From Candidimonas nitroreducens (lineage in GTDB: Bacteria; Pseudomonadota; Gammaproteobacteria; Burkholderiales; Burkholderiaceae_B): 64,000 nt of DNA. A program made the translations under genes and the position numbers. The notes under the pieces were generated by a model. That model searched no databases and was not told the origin of the DNA. It saw only the letters and a program-made list of their open reading frames with translations. Numbering within the stretch: position 1 is the stretch's first letter; the number at the start of each line of letters is the position of its first letter. Positions 50,365-60,103 of the stretch are shown in pieces. The stretch lies in the NCBI RefSeq assembly GCF_002209565.1, contig NZ_NJIH01000008.1, positions 248,001-312,000 of the forward strand, written 5' to 3'.

Positions 50365-53300
50365 AAATCGTCTTCCTGGTCAGCTCCATGCATGCCGGCG
50401 GGGCCGAGCGCGTCGCGGCCACGCTGGCCAGCGCCTGGGCGCAGCGCGGCGAAGAGGTGACGCTGGTACCCACTTATACCGGCAGGGGCACGTGCTTTTA
50501 TCCGCTGTCCCCGCAGGTCGAGCTGCTATGGCTGGCGGATCGCTGCGGCGGCGGCCCCCGGGCACTGGCCGGTGCACGCAAGCTCGCCGCCTTGCGCAGC
50601 CTGCTGCGCGAACGCCGGCCCGATGTCATCGTCTCGTTCCTGACCAACGTCAACGTGGTGGCGCTGCTGGCCTCGCGCGGGTTGGGCATACCCATCATCG
50701 TCTGCGAGCGCACCAATCCGGCGGCCAGCGACAGCGCCGGCCGGCTGCTGCGCCTGCTGCGCCGCTACACCTACCCCTGGGCCGATCTGGTGACGGTGCA
50801 GGCGCAGGCCAGTCTGCGGCCTTTTGCCCGTATGGTGCCCGGCATGCGCCGCCTGGAACAGGTGCCCAATCCCATGCCCGCCGAGCTGTACGATGCGCGC
50901 CTGGCCGCCTGCGTTCCGGATGTGGACGGGCGGCGGCGCCTGGCCGCCATGGGCAGGCTGGTGCCCGCCAAGCAATTCGACGTGTTGATACAGGCCTTCG
51001 CCGGGCTGGCCGAGCGCCATGCCGACTGGGATCTGGTGATCTGGGGCGAAGGGCCGATGCGCGCGCAGCTGCTGCGCCAGATCGGGCAGGCCGGGCTGGC
51101 CGGCCGCATATCGCTGCCGGGCCGTACCGCCGAACCCTGGCGGGAACTGGCGCAGTCGCATGCTTTCGCCCTGACGTCGCGGGTCGAGGGCTTTCCCAAT
51201 GCGCTGCTCGAGGCCATGGCCCTGGGCCTGCCGTGCCTGGCCGTGGATTGCCCCAGCGGCCCGCGCGAGATGACGCGCGACGGCGAGGACGGCCTGCTGG
51301 TGCCCCTGGACGACGCCGCGGCCTTGGCCGCGGGCCTGGATCAACTGCTGGGCGACGCGGCCCTGCGCCAGCGCCTCGCCGCCTCTGCGGCGGTATCGGT
51401 GCGCCGGCGCTACAGCCTCGAGGCCGTGCTGGCCCGCTGGGATCAGCTCATCGCCACCGCCCGCGGTACGCGGGTCGAAGGGGTGGTAAGCGGCCTGGGC
51501 GCACCGGGCCTTGGCCAGGATGCCGCATGGCCGCAGGGCAGCCTGCCGCCACACCAGCTGCCTGCATACGGCACAGCGCCGGACAGCAAGTTGCCAGGTA
51601 GCGATGCCGCAGACAGCAATGCACCGGCCGGCACGCCGCCGGACGGCGCTCCTCCGGATGGCGTACCCCTGGATAGCGCACCGCCAATAAGCGCGCCGTT
51701 GCCGCCACGGGAAGCCGGCCCTGCGGGCGCCCGCGGCCGTCCATTCACCGTGGCTCACATCATTTCGGGGCTGGGCCAGGGCGGGGCGGAAACCGTGCTG
51801 TACCGGCTGGTGACGGCGCCCACGCAGAGCGGGCGTCACGTCGTCGTCTCCATGATCGGCGACGGCGTGTTCGGCCCGCGCCTGCGCGAGGCGGGCATCG
51901 AGCTGCATACGCTGGACATGCCCGCCGGACGGCTCACGCCGGGCGGCTTGTGGCGCCTGTACAAACTGCTGCGCGGGCTGGCTCCCGACGTGGTGCAGAC
52001 ATGGATGTATCACGCCGACCTGATTGGGGGCGTGGCGGCGCGCCTGGCCGGAATACGCGCGGTGTCCTGGGGCATACGCAATTCGGGCGTCAATTTGCAG
52101 ATGGGCAGCGGCTCGGCACGTCTGGTGGCGCGGATCTGCTCATGGCTTTCGGGCCCGGTGCCGGGTGTCATCGTGGCGTGCGCGCGCAGCGCGGCACTGC
52201 AGCACCAGGCCTGGGGCTATCGTGCGGAACGCTTGCGGGTGATTCCGAACGGCTACGATCTGTCGCGCTGGCGTCCGCGGCCCGAGGCGCGCGCGGCCTT
52301 GCGCAAGGCCTGGAACGCCGCGCCCACGGACGTGCTGATAGGCAGCGTGGCGCGCTGGAACCCGCTCAAGGATCACGCCAACCTGCTGCAGGCCTTCGCC
52401 CTGAGCCTGCGCATGCGTCCCGGCCTGCGCTGCGTGCTGGTGGGCGCGGGCATGGACGAGGGCAATACCGAACTCATGGGCATGCTGGATCGCCTGGCGA
52501 TCCGCGATCGGGTGCTGCTGCTGGGCCAGCGCACCGACGTGCCGCAGATCATGAATGCGCTCGACGTGCACGTGCTGTCCAGCCGCGCGGAAGGTTTTCC
52601 CAACGTAGTGGCCGAGGCAATGGCGGTGGGCCTGGCCTGCGTGGTGACGGATGTGGGCGACGCCGCGCAGATCGTGGGTGCCGAGGGCTGGGTGGCGCCG
52701 CCGGGTGATGCGCTGGCCTTGTCGGGAGCGCTGAACGAGGCGTTGGCATTGCTGGGAACCGAGGCCATGGCGCAAAGGCTCGAGCGAGGGCGCCAGCGCG
52801 TGCATGCCGAATACGGCCTGGACGCCATGGTGGCAGCTTATGCCGCGCTGTGGCGGCGGCTGGCGGCGGATCGCCCCAGGCGCGGGGCCGCGCCGCCCCG
52901 GGCGCAGCCGCAGGTGCTGCCGCGCCTGCTGATCGCCGTCAACAATCCGGCCTTCTTCCTGTCGCACCGGCTGCCGATAGCGCTGGGCGCGCTGCGCGCG
53001 GGCTACGAGGTGCACGTGGCGACGATGGACGGCCCCAGCGTTGCGCGCATCCGCGAACTCGGCCTGTACCACCATGTCATCCCCATGACGCGCAGCGGCG
53101 CCAATCCGCTGGGCGAGCTGCGCACCCTGTGGGCCCTGTGGCGCCTGTTCCGCCGCTTGCGCCCCGACCTGGTGCACGCCGTCACGATCAAGCCGGTGCT
53201 GTATGGCGGCATGGCCGCCAGGCTGGCGCGCGTGCCGGCCTTCGTGGCCGCCATCTCGGGGCTGGGCTATGTCTTCGCGGCGCCGCCGAGCCGCTACGAT

Positions 53301-54068
53301 CTGTTGCGTGGCGCGGCCTGCTTCATGTATCGCCTGGCGCTGCGGCACCCGAACAGCCGGGTCATTTTCCAGAACGACAGCGACCGCGAGATGCTGGCCC
53401 GCATCGGCGCCATTGTGCCGCAGCAAGTGCTGATGATCCGCGGCTCGGGCGTGGATCTCGACGCGTTCCCGGCCGTGCCCGAACCCGATGGGCCGCCGGT
53501 GGCCATCATGGCGGCACGGCTGCTGGCCGACAAGGGCGTGCGGGAATTCGTGCAGGCGGCGCGGCTGTCGGCGGGCCATGTCAGCGGCCTGCGCTGGCAG
53601 CTGGTGGGCAGCCCCGATCCGGGCAATCCGGCCACCATCACCGATGCCGAGCTGCAGCAATGGAGCCGCGAGGCGACGGTTCAGTGCCTGGGGCAGCGCA
53701 GCGATATTGCCGCGCTGTATGCGGCGGCGCATATCGTCGTGCTGCCATCCTACCGTGAAGGTCTGCCCAAATCGCTGGTCGAGGCCGCCGCCTGCGGACG
53801 CGCGGTCGTCACGACCGACGTGCCCGGCTGCCGCGATGCGATCGAGCCCGATGTCACCGGCCTGCTGGTGCCGGTGCGCGATGCCGCGGCGCTAGCCGCC
53901 GCGGTGCAGCGCCTGGCCGGCGACGACGCGTTGCGCCGCCGTTTCGGCGCGGCGGGGCGCGGCCTGGCCGAGCGCGAGTTCGATGTGCGGCATGTGGTGC
54001 GGGCGCATTTGAATGCCTACGACGCCTTGTTGGGGCGGCATACTCAGCCAGAGCAAGGCGCCGATTGA
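50361..54068 (+). CDS. Three glycosyltransferases (GT4) fused in one 1235-residue protein
   Basis: One uninterrupted frame encodes three consecutive GT-B enzymes. The first, residues ~1-372 (FLVSSMHAGGAERVAATLASAW; LTSRVEGFPNALLEAMALGLPCLAVDC), resembles WbpT/PelF-like GTs. Residues ~373-455 form a Pro/Gly/Ala linker with a 15-nt in-frame repeat. The second, ~456-842 (AHIISGLGQGGAETVLYRLV; VIPNGYDLSRW; LSSRAEGFPNVVAEAMAVGLACVVTDVG), is a complete GT4. The third, ~855-1235 (LLIAVNNPAFFLSHRLPIALGALRAGYEVHVATM; MAARLLADKGVREFVQAA; LPSYREGLPKSLVEAAACGRAVVTTDVPGCRDAI), resembles WbpU/CapM-like GalNAcA transferases. No stop, frameshift or internal ribosome-binding site is obvious at the junctions. 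Fusion would allow ordered sugar additions by one protein. Start overlaps asnB-like stop. Confidence 0.92.
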   Translation: MKIVFLVSSMHAGGAERVAATLASAWAQRGEEVTLVPTYTGRGTCFYPLSPQVELLWLADRCGGGPRALAGARKLAALRSLLRERRPDVIVSFLTNVNVVALLASRGLGIPIIVCERTNPAASDSAGRLLRLLRRYTYPWADLVTVQAQASLRPFARMVPGMRRLEQVPNPMPAELYDARLAACVPDVDGRRRLAAMGRLVPAKQFDVLIQAFAGLAERHADWDLVIWGEGPMRAQLLRQIGQAGLAGRISLPGRTAEPWRELAQSHAFALTSRVEGFPNALLEAMALGLPCLAVDCPSGPREMTRDGEDGLLVPLDDAAALAAGLDQLLGDAALRQRLAASAAVSVRRRYSLEAVLARWDQLIATARGTRVEGVVSGLGAPGLGQDAAWPQGSLPPHQLPAYGTAPDSKLPGSDAADSNAPAGTPPDGAPPDGVPLDSAPPISAPLPPREAGPAGARGRPFTVAHIISGLGQGGAETVLYRLVTAPTQSGRHVVVSMIGDGVFGPRLREAGIELHTLDMPAGRLTPGGLWRLYKLLRGLAPDVVQTWMYHADLIGGVAARLAGIRAVSWGIRNSGVNLQMGSGSARLVARICSWLSGPVPGVIVACARSAALQHQAWGYRAERLRVIPNGYDLSRWRPRPEARAALRKAWNAAPTDVLIGSVARWNPLKDHANLLQAFALSLRMRPGLRCVLVGAGMDEGNTELMGMLDRLAIRDRVLLLGQRTDVPQIMNALDVHVLSSRAEGFPNVVAEAMAVGLACVVTDVGDAAQIVGAEGWVAPPGDALALSGALNEALALLGTEAMAQRLERGRQRVHAEYGLDAMVAAYAALWRRLAADRPRRGAAPPRAQPQVLPRLLIAVNNPAFFLSHRLPIALGALRAGYEVHVATMDGPSVARIRELGLYHHVIPMTRSGANPLGELRTLWALWRLFRRLRPDLVHAVTIKPVLYGGMAARLARVPAFVAAISGLGYVFAAPPSRYDLLRGAACFMYRLALRHPNSRVIFQNDSDREMLARIGAIVPQQVLMIRGSGVDLDAFPAVPEPDGPPVAIMAARLLADKGVREFVQAARLSAGHVSGLRWQLVGSPDPGNPATITDAELQQWSREATVQCLGQRSDIAALYAAAHIVVLPSYREGLPKSLVEAAACGRAVVTTDVPGCRDAIEPDVTGLLVPVRDAAALAAAVQRLAGDDALRRRFGAAGRGLAEREFDVRHVVRAHLNAYDALLGRHTQPEQGAD
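51564..51698 (+). repeat. Nine 15-nt tandem repeats in the first linker of the glycosyltransferase fusion
   Basis: The in-frame units approximate CCGGACAGCGCACCG (Pro-Asp-Ser-Ala-Pro); two further degenerate units precede (from 51534). The repeats cover residues 402-446, between the first and second transferase domains. Confidence 0.9.
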
Positions 54069-54077
54069 ATGCCTGTG

Positions 54078-54113
54078 GCGGCCGCCACGCTTGGCCCTGG
54101 GCCGCTATTTTTT
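54078..54113 (+). terminator. Intrinsic terminator after the polysaccharide cluster
   Basis: GCGGCC (54078-54083) can pair with GGCCGC (54100-54105), followed after TA by T6 (54108-54113). It is ten bases beyond the stop of the glycosyltransferase fusion. The stem could also pair in alternative registers, so the exact structure is uncertain. Confidence 0.55.
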
Positions 54114-54209
54114 GTGCGAGCCTGCTGCGGGCGCGCCTCATAGCAATCCGCTTTCAAAGAGATAAGAATCCCCTGCACGAATTCTTATATTTTTGATTGC
54201 AGATGCGTA

Positions 54210-55736
54210 TCAGAAGGGCAGCTGTGCCTGCGGCGCCAGCGCCAGCAGCGCCTGCCGGAACTCGCCCTGTATGCGTCGCAGCGCCGCCTCGCTGTCACCT
54301 TCGAAGCGCAAGACCACGACCGGCGTGGTGTTGGATGCGCGCGCCAGGCCGAAGCCGTCCGCGTATTCGGCGCGCACGCCGTCTATGGTCACGAGCTCGC
54401 GGGCCGTGGCGAATGCCGCCGAACCCTGCAGGCGGGCAACCAGCTTTTGCGGTTCGCCTTCCTGCATTTCCAGTTTCAGCTCGGGCGTGGAAATGCCTTG
54501 GGGCAGGGCCTCGAGTTCCGCGGACGGGTGGTCGCCGCGCGACAGGATCTCCAGCAGGCGCGCGCCGGTATACAGTCCGTCGTCGAAACCGTACCAGCGC
54601 TCCTTGAAGAAAATGTGGCCGCTCATTTCGCCGGCCAGCGGCGCGCCGGTCTCGGCCAGCTTGGCCTTCATGAGCGAATGGCCGGTGCGCCACATCAGCG
54701 GCCGGCCGCCCGCCGCGGCGATTTCCGCGGCCACGTGGCGGCTGCATTTCACGTCGAAGATAATGGTGCTGCCCGGCGCGCGCCGCAGTATGTCCCGCGC
54801 GTACAGTATCAGCTGGCGGTCGGGCCAGATAATCTGGCCGGATCGGGTCACCACGCCGAGCCGGTCGGCGTCGCCGTCGAAGGCCAGCCCCAGCTCGCAG
54901 TCGCTGCCGCGCACGTGCGCGATCAGGTCGGCCAGATTGGCTGGCTCGGCCGGGTCGGGATGGTGATTGGGGAAATTGCCGTCGACCTCGCAGTACAGCT
55001 CGTCCACCTCGCAGCCCAGGGCCTGGAACAGCCTGGCCGCGGCCACGCCGCCCACGCCGTTGCCGCAGTCGATGGCAATTTTCATGGGGCGCGCCAGTTT
55101 CACGTCGCCGGCGATGCGGGCGATATAGGTGTCGATGAGCTCGGGCAGGCGCGATTCGGCGGTGCTGGCCACCGTCGCGCCGCTAGCGTCGGCAATGCCG
55201 CCAGTGCTGGCTGTATCGGCTTCGACTGCACCGGCGGAGCCTGGGCCGTCTGTGGCGGCGTCGGGCGCGCCAGCCGCATTGCCCGCGGCGTCCGCCACGC
55301 CTGTCGCGGCCCGCGGCGCGCCGGGCTCCATCATGGCCTGCCGCAGTTCCTGGATCTGTGCGCCGTGCAAGGTCTGGCCGCCCAGCATCATCTTGAAGCC
55401 GTTGTATTGCGGCGGATTGTGGCTGCCGGTAACGGCCACGCCCGAGCCGCCAGCCAGCGTGCAGGCGGCGAAATAAACCAGCGGGGTGGGCACCAGCCCG
55501 GCGTCCAGCGGGCTCGCGCCGGCCGCGGCCAGGCCGGCGCGCAGCGCGCGGGCCAGCTCGGGACTGCTCAGGCGGCCGTCATGGCCCACGGCCACCGTTG
55601 CCAGGCCCTGCGCGGCGGCGCGCCGGCCCAGCGCATGCCCCAGGCCATATGCGAAGGCGGCATTGATCTGCCCAGGCACGATGCCGCGGATATCGTAGGC
55701 CTTGAAGACTTCGGGGGCGGGTTGCTGCTGATCCAT
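54210..55736 (-). CDS. Phosphomannomutase/phosphoglucomutase, with repeat insertion
   Basis: A 508-residue alpha-D-phosphohexomutase (usual length about 460). It has FKAYDIRGIVPGQIN at the N-terminus, the phosphoserine loop GVAVTGSHNPPQYNGFK (Ser105), the metal loop LAFDGDADRLG, and the sugar-binding GEMSGHIFFKERWYGFDDGLY. It interconverts hexose 1- and 6-phosphates for nucleotide-sugar synthesis, so its place next to the polysaccharide cluster is logical, although convergent. The extra length is residues ~141-195, an Ala/Gly/Asp/Thr-rich run of five-residue units (GVADA, GAPDA) lying right after the first catalytic domain segment. The start is ATG 55736. Confidence 0.92.
   Translation of the reverse strand: MDQQQPAPEVFKAYDIRGIVPGQINAAFAYGLGHALGRRAAAQGLATVAVGHDGRLSSPELARALRAGLAAAGASPLDAGLVPTPLVYFAACTLAGGSGVAVTGSHNPPQYNGFKMMLGGQTLHGAQIQELRQAMMEPGAPRAATGVADAAGNAAGAPDAATDGPGSAGAVEADTASTGGIADASGATVASTAESRLPELIDTYIARIAGDVKLARPMKIAIDCGNGVGGVAAARLFQALGCEVDELYCEVDGNFPNHHPDPAEPANLADLIAHVRGSDCELGLAFDGDADRLGVVTRSGQIIWPDRQLILYARDILRRAPGSTIIFDVKCSRHVAAEIAAAGGRPLMWRTGHSLMKAKLAETGAPLAGEMSGHIFFKERWYGFDDGLYTGARLLEILSRGDHPSAELEALPQGISTPELKLEMQEGEPQKLVARLQGSAAFATARELVTIDGVRAEYADGFGLARASNTTPVVVLRFEGDSEAALRRIQGEFRQALLALAPQAQLPF
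55152..55316 (-). repeat. Degenerate 15-nt repeat tract inside phosphomannomutase
   Basis: About ten to eleven five-codon units, more diverged than those in mobA, consensus near GGC-GCC-GCC-GAC-GCC (Gly-Ala-Ala-Asp-Ala). The period is clearest in the GVADA and GAPDA units. It accounts for the extra ~50 residues of this enzyme. Confidence 0.65.
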
Positions 55737-55938
55737 TGTTTTCCTGGTGAGCGTGGGCCGGTGCCTGCCTGGTCGCGCAAGCCTTGATATAGCCGGGTAT
55801 TGTACGAAGTGTATGGAGGACGCCGGCGCGGCGCCCGGGGGAAGAACAAGACAACAGGGTGTGACAGGGGCTGGGGCCGCCCCATGGTGGCTAAAATAAC
55901 TATCCGTTTGAATAATCGCGCAAGCCAGGAGAGCCCGC

Positions 55939-57354
55939 ATGCCGGCAGTGGACGAGTTGAAGCGTATCGTGGGAGAGCCCCACGTTCTGCAAGGAGAACA
56001 GGCCGAGCCTTATCAGGTCGACTGGCGCAACCGCTATGCCGGCCGGGCGCTGGCGGTCGTGCGCCCCGGCAGCACGCAAGAGGTTGCGGAAGTCGTGCAA
56101 TGGTGTGTCGCGCAGCGTGTGCCCATCGTGCCGCAGGGCGGCAACACCAGCCTGTGCGGCGCGGCCACGCCCGACGGCTCGGGCTCGGCGATCATTCTGT
56201 CGCTGGCGCGCATGAACCGCGTGCGCGGCATCGACACCGACAATGACACCATGGTCGTAGAGGCGGGCTGCGTGCTGCAGGCCGCCCAGCAGGCGGCGCG
56301 CGAGGCCGGCCGGCTTTTCCCACTGAGCCTGGCGGCCGAAGGTAGCTGCACCGTGGGCGGCAATCTGGGCACCAATGCCGGCGGCACGCAGGTGCTGCGC
56401 TATGGCAATACGCGCGAGCTGGTGCTGGGGCTCGAAGTGGTTACGGCCGAGGGCGAAATCTGGCACGGGCTGCGCGGGCTGCGCAAGGACAACACGGGCT
56501 ACGATCTGCGCGACCTGTATGTGGGCAGCGAAGGCACGCTGGGCGTCATCACGGCGGCCACGTTCAAGCTGTACCCGCAGCCGGTGGCGCAATGCACGGC
56601 CTTGCTGGGCCTGGCCTCGGTGCGCGACGCGGTGGCGCTGCTGTCGCTGGCGCGCCAGGGCTTCGGCGCCAGCCTGACCGGTTTCGAACTGATCGGCGGC
56701 AACTGCCTGCATGGAGTGGTGCAATGCTATCCCCAGCAGCGCATTCCTTTCGAGGGGCCGTCCGCGCAGCTGCCCTGGTATGCCTTGCTGGAGCTGTCCG
56801 ACAGCGAAAGCGCAGAGCACGCGCGTGCGCGCTTCGAGGCCGTGGTGGGCGAGGCCCTGGAAGCCGGCCTGGTCAGCGACGCCGTGATCGCCGAAAGCAT
56901 GGCCCAAAGCCAGGCGCTGTGGCATTTGCGCGAAAGCATTCCGCTGGCGGAAAAGGCCTTCGGCAAGAATGTGAAGAATGACGTGTCGGTGCCGGTGTCG
57001 CGCATGGCGGATTTCGTCGAGACCACCAATGCCGCGCTGCAGGCCCGCTTCCCCGGGGTGGAGCACATCATCTTCGGCCACCTGGGCGACGGCAATCTGC
57101 ATTACAACGTGGCGCGCGGCCAGGCGTACACCGAGCAGGCGCTGCTCGGCCTGCAGGAAGATATCTACGCAGTGGTCTATGAAAGCATACGCCAGCACGG
57201 CGGCTCGATCAGCGCCGAGCACGGCGTAGGACAGCTCAAGCGCGACGTGCTGCCGCTGTACAAGGATCCGGTGGAACTGGCGCTGATGAAGCGCATCAAG
57301 CAGGCCCTGGATCCCTTGGGTTTGATGAATCCAGGCAAGGTGCTGCAAGGGTGA
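55939..57354 (+). CDS. FAD-binding oxidoreductase of the GlcD/D-2-hydroxyglutarate dehydrogenase type
   Basis: A 471-residue VAO-family flavoprotein. It has the FAD-binding motif AVVRPGSTQEVAEVVQWCVAQRVPIVPQGGNTSLCGAATPDG, AAEGSCTVGGNLGTNAGGTQVLRYGNTRELVLGLEVV, DNTGYDLRDLYVGSEGTLGVIT, and the C-terminal FGHLGDGNLHYNV and GGSISAEHGVGQLKRDVL motifs of the FAD-oxidase C domain. The family oxidises D-2-hydroxy acids (D-lactate, glycolate, D-2-hydroxyglutarate) and donates electrons to quinone or ETF. AGGAGA precedes ATG 55939. The gene is monocistronic. The substrate cannot be assigned. Confidence 0.9.
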   Translation: MPAVDELKRIVGEPHVLQGEQAEPYQVDWRNRYAGRALAVVRPGSTQEVAEVVQWCVAQRVPIVPQGGNTSLCGAATPDGSGSAIILSLARMNRVRGIDTDNDTMVVEAGCVLQAAQQAAREAGRLFPLSLAAEGSCTVGGNLGTNAGGTQVLRYGNTRELVLGLEVVTAEGEIWHGLRGLRKDNTGYDLRDLYVGSEGTLGVITAATFKLYPQPVAQCTALLGLASVRDAVALLSLARQGFGASLTGFELIGGNCLHGVVQCYPQQRIPFEGPSAQLPWYALLELSDSESAEHARARFEAVVGEALEAGLVSDAVIAESMAQSQALWHLRESIPLAEKAFGKNVKNDVSVPVSRMADFVETTNAALQARFPGVEHIIFGHLGDGNLHYNVARGQAYTEQALLGLQEDIYAVVYESIRQHGGSISAEHGVGQLKRDVLPLYKDPVELALMKRIKQALDPLGLMNPGKVLQG

Positions 57355-57357
57355 CGG

Positions 57358-57394
57358 CTGCGCCCGTCTACGGAGTTATCCGGGCCGGGCGCAG
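57358..57394. terminator. Hairpin between the convergent FAD oxidoreductase and fahA
   Basis: CTGCGCCCG (57358-57366) and CGGGCGCAG (57386-57394) are perfect complements, immediately after the oxidoreductase stop. There is no T-run, so its termination activity is uncertain. Confidence 0.4.
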
Positions 57395-57423
57395 ATCTGC
57401 AGTGTATCAACGCGTAAGCCCTC

Positions 57424-58743
57424 TCAGGGCCTGGCAGGCAGCACCATGCCCGCGCATTCGCCGAGGGTGATGGCCGGGTAGCCGGCCTTCTCGCAGCGCG
57501 CACGCAGTATGACTTCGTCACCGTCTTGCAGGAACAGGCGCTGTTCGCCCCAGGTGAGTTCGATGGGCTTCTTGCCGCCCTGGTTGATTTCCAGCATGGA
57601 ACCTTCCTGGCCGGCGGCCGGCCCCGACAGCGTGCCCGTGCCCAGCATATCGCCGGGCTGCAGGTTGCAGCCGTTGACGGTGTGGTGGGCCACGACCTGC
57701 GCCACGCTCCAGTAGGCTTCCTTGAAATTGCTGCGCGACAGTACCGCGGGTTCGGCCTTGGCCGCGCGGCTTTTTTCGGTGGACAGCAGCACTTCCAGGC
57801 CGATGTCGAAGGCGCCGGCAGCGGCGTTCTCGGCGTCGGACAGGTACGGCAGCGGCTGCGGATCGGAAGCCGCACGGGTGGTGGCCGTGCGGAAGGGGGC
57901 CAGGGCCTCGAGCGTGACGACCCAGGGCGAGATCGTGGAGGCGAAGTTCTTCGACAGGAAGGGCCCCAGCGGCTGGTATTCCCAGGCCTGGATGTCGCGC
58001 GCCGACCAATCGTTCAGGATGCACAGGCCGAACACGTGCGATTCGGCTTGCCCGACGGGTACCCGCTGGCCCTGGGGGTTGCCCTGGCCGATGAAGATGC
58101 CCAGCTCGAGTTCATAGTCCAGGCGCTGGCAGGGGCCGAAGTTGGGCGCGGCGCCTTCGGCGGCGGGGCGCGTCTGGCCTACCGGGCGGGGAAAGCGCTG
58201 GCCCGAGACGCCGATGCTGGAGGCGCGCCCGTGGTAGCCGATGGGCACCCACTTGTAGTTGGGCAGCAGCGGGTTGTCGGGGCGGAATTGTTTGCCCACC
58301 GAGGTGGCGTGGTGCAGCGAGATATAGAAGTCGGTGTAGTCGCCGATGTGCGCGGGTACGCTCATTTCGGCGTCGCTCTGCGCGACCAGCAGCGGTACCA
58401 GCAGCGGTTGCAGGGACGACTCGGCGCGCAGGGCGCGCGACAGGGCCAGGCGTAGCGCCGACCAATGGGCCTGGCCGAGCGCCATCAGGGCATTGAGGCT
58501 GTCGCCGGTGCAGGCGGCCAGCGCTTCGGCCGCGGCGCCTGAGAATGGTCGGGCCTCGGCCAGCGCGGCCAGATCCAGGATCTGGCTGCCGATGGCCACG
58601 CCGGGGCGGAACGCTTCGGCGCTGTCGAGGCGGCGGAACACCCCGTAGGGCAGGTTCTGAATGGGAAAGCCATTGCCTGCGGCGTTGGCCGATTCGACCC
58701 AGCTGCGTAGTTGGGGATCGTGGGTTTCGTTCAGGTAAGTCAT
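57424..58743 (-). CDS. fahA: Fumarylacetoacetase
   Basis: A 439-residue hydrolase splitting fumarylacetoacetate to fumarate and acetoacetate, last step of homogentisate breakdown. It has FPIQNLPYGVF at the start, the metal site in DYTDFYISLHHATSVGKQFR (His general base region), YKWVPIGYHGRASSI, DYELELGIFIG, and LNDWSARDIQAWEYQPLGPFLSKNFASTISPWVV. It is the last gene of a five-gene leftward operon, 38 bases after hmgA. Confidence 0.96.
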   Translation of the reverse strand: MTYLNETHDPQLRSWVESANAAGNGFPIQNLPYGVFRRLDSAEAFRPGVAIGSQILDLAALAEARPFSGAAAEALAACTGDSLNALMALGQAHWSALRLALSRALRAESSLQPLLVPLLVAQSDAEMSVPAHIGDYTDFYISLHHATSVGKQFRPDNPLLPNYKWVPIGYHGRASSIGVSGQRFPRPVGQTRPAAEGAAPNFGPCQRLDYELELGIFIGQGNPQGQRVPVGQAESHVFGLCILNDWSARDIQAWEYQPLGPFLSKNFASTISPWVVTLEALAPFRTATTRAASDPQPLPYLSDAENAAAGAFDIGLEVLLSTEKSRAAKAEPAVLSRSNFKEAYWSVAQVVAHHTVNGCNLQPGDMLGTGTLSGPAAGQEGSMLEINQGGKKPIELTWGEQRLFLQDGDEVILRARCEKAGYPAITLGECAGMVLPARP

Positions 58744-58781
58744 GGATTGCGATCCTGGTTCTTGGGTGAATTAAGCCGGCG

Positions 58782-60083
58782 TTACGGATGCTCGGGGTGG
58801 AAGTGCTTCTGCAGCCCTTGCCAGGCCTGGTAGTAGTCGGCTTGCAGAGTGGGCGCGGCCAGGGCCTGGGCGCTGGGGCGTATGACGCGCCGGGTCTCGA
58901 ACATGAACGCCATGGTATCGCGAATATAGTGCGGCTTGCCGGTGTCGGCGGTGCTGGCCTTGGCGAAGGTCTCGGCGTCGGGGCCGTGCGGCGTCATGCA
59001 GTTGTGCAGGCTGGCGCCGCCGGGCAGGAAGCCTTCGGCCTTGGCATCGTAGACGCCTTCGATCAGGCCCATGAATTCGCTGGCGATGTTGCGATGGAAC
59101 CAGGGCGGGCGGAAGGTGTCTTCCATGACCAGCGTGCGCGGCGGGAAGATGGCGAAATCCATATTGGCCGTGCCCGGGGTGTCCGACGGCGAGGTCAGCA
59201 CCGTGAAGATGCACGGATCGGGATGGTCGAAGCTGATCGAGCCGATGGTGTTGAAACGGCGCAGGTCGTACTTGTAGGGCGCATGCGTGCCGTGCCAGGC
59301 GACTACGTCCAGCGGCGAATGGTTGATGCTGGCGCGCCACAGGCCGCCGTTGAACTTGGCGTACAGGGTGTAGTCGTCGTCGAGATCTTCGTACCAGGCC
59401 ACTGGGGTCTGGAAGTCGCGCGCATTGGCCAGGCCGTTGGAGCCTATGGGGCCGAGTTCGGGCAGGCGCATGGGGGCGCCGAAGTTCTCGAGCAGATAGC
59501 CGCGGGCCTCGGCGTCGAGCAGTTCGACACGCAGGCGTACGCCGCGCGGAATGACGGCGATCTCGCAGGGCTCGAGGTCGATCAGGCCCAGCTCGGTGGC
59601 CAGCCGCAGGCGGCCCTGCTGCGGCACGATCATCATTTCGCCGTCGGCGTTGTAGAAGAAGCTGCCCTGCATGGAGTGGTTGGCCGCATACAGGTGTATG
59701 CCTATGCCGGCCTGGTCGTCGGCGTTGCCGTTGCCCGCCCAGGTGTGCACGCCGTGAATGAAGTCGGTGGCGTCGGTGGGCATGGGCAGGGGGTTCCAGC
59801 GCAGCTGGTTGGGGGTGCACGGCCCCTTGCCGAAATCGTTGTGCCAGTGGGCGATGTCGCCGGCCGGTTCGAAGGGCTGCTGCACGGCCGCGGGGCGTAT
59901 GCGGTACAGCCACGAGCGGCGGTTGTCGGCGCGCGGGGCGGTAAAGGCCGTGCCGGACAACTGTTCGGCATACAGGCCGTAGGGGCACTGTTGCGGGGAA
60001 TTGCGGCCTTGCGGCAGGGCGCTGGGCAGGGCCTCGGTCGCGTGGCTGTTGCCGAAGCCGGTTTGGTACTGAAGTGTGCTCAT
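58782..60083 (-). CDS. hmgA: Homogentisate 1,2-dioxygenase
   Basis: A 433-residue Fe(II) ring-cleavage dioxygenase forming maleylacetoacetate. It has [67 protein letters not shown] (His and Glu iron ligands), [19 protein letters not shown] (third ligand region) and [14 protein letters not shown]. It sits between mhaB-like and fahA genes with short gaps (20 and 38 bases). No maleylacetoacetate isomerase (maiA) is seen in the window. Confidence 0.97.
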   Translation of the reverse strand: MSTLQYQTGFGNSHATEALPSALPQGRNSPQQCPYGLYAEQLSGTAFTAPRADNRRSWLYRIRPAAVQQPFEPAGDIAHWHNDFGKGPCTPNQLRWNPLPMPTDATDFIHGVHTWAGNGNADDQAGIGIHLYAANHSMQGSFFYNADGEMMIVPQQGRLRLATELGLIDLEPCEIAVIPRGVRLRVELLDAEARGYLLENFGAPMRLPELGPIGSNGLANARDFQTPVAWYEDLDDDYTLYAKFNGGLWRASINHSPLDVVAWHGTHAPYKYDLRRFNTIGSISFDHPDPCIFTVLTSPSDTPGTANMDFAIFPPRTLVMEDTFRPPWFHRNIASEFMGLIEGVYDAKAEGFLPGGASLHNCMTPHGPDAETFAKASTADTGKPHYIRDTMAFMFETRRVIRPSAQALAAPTLQADYYQAWQGLQKHFHPEHP

Positions 60084-60103
60084 GAGTACGACTCCTGTGA
60101 GGG

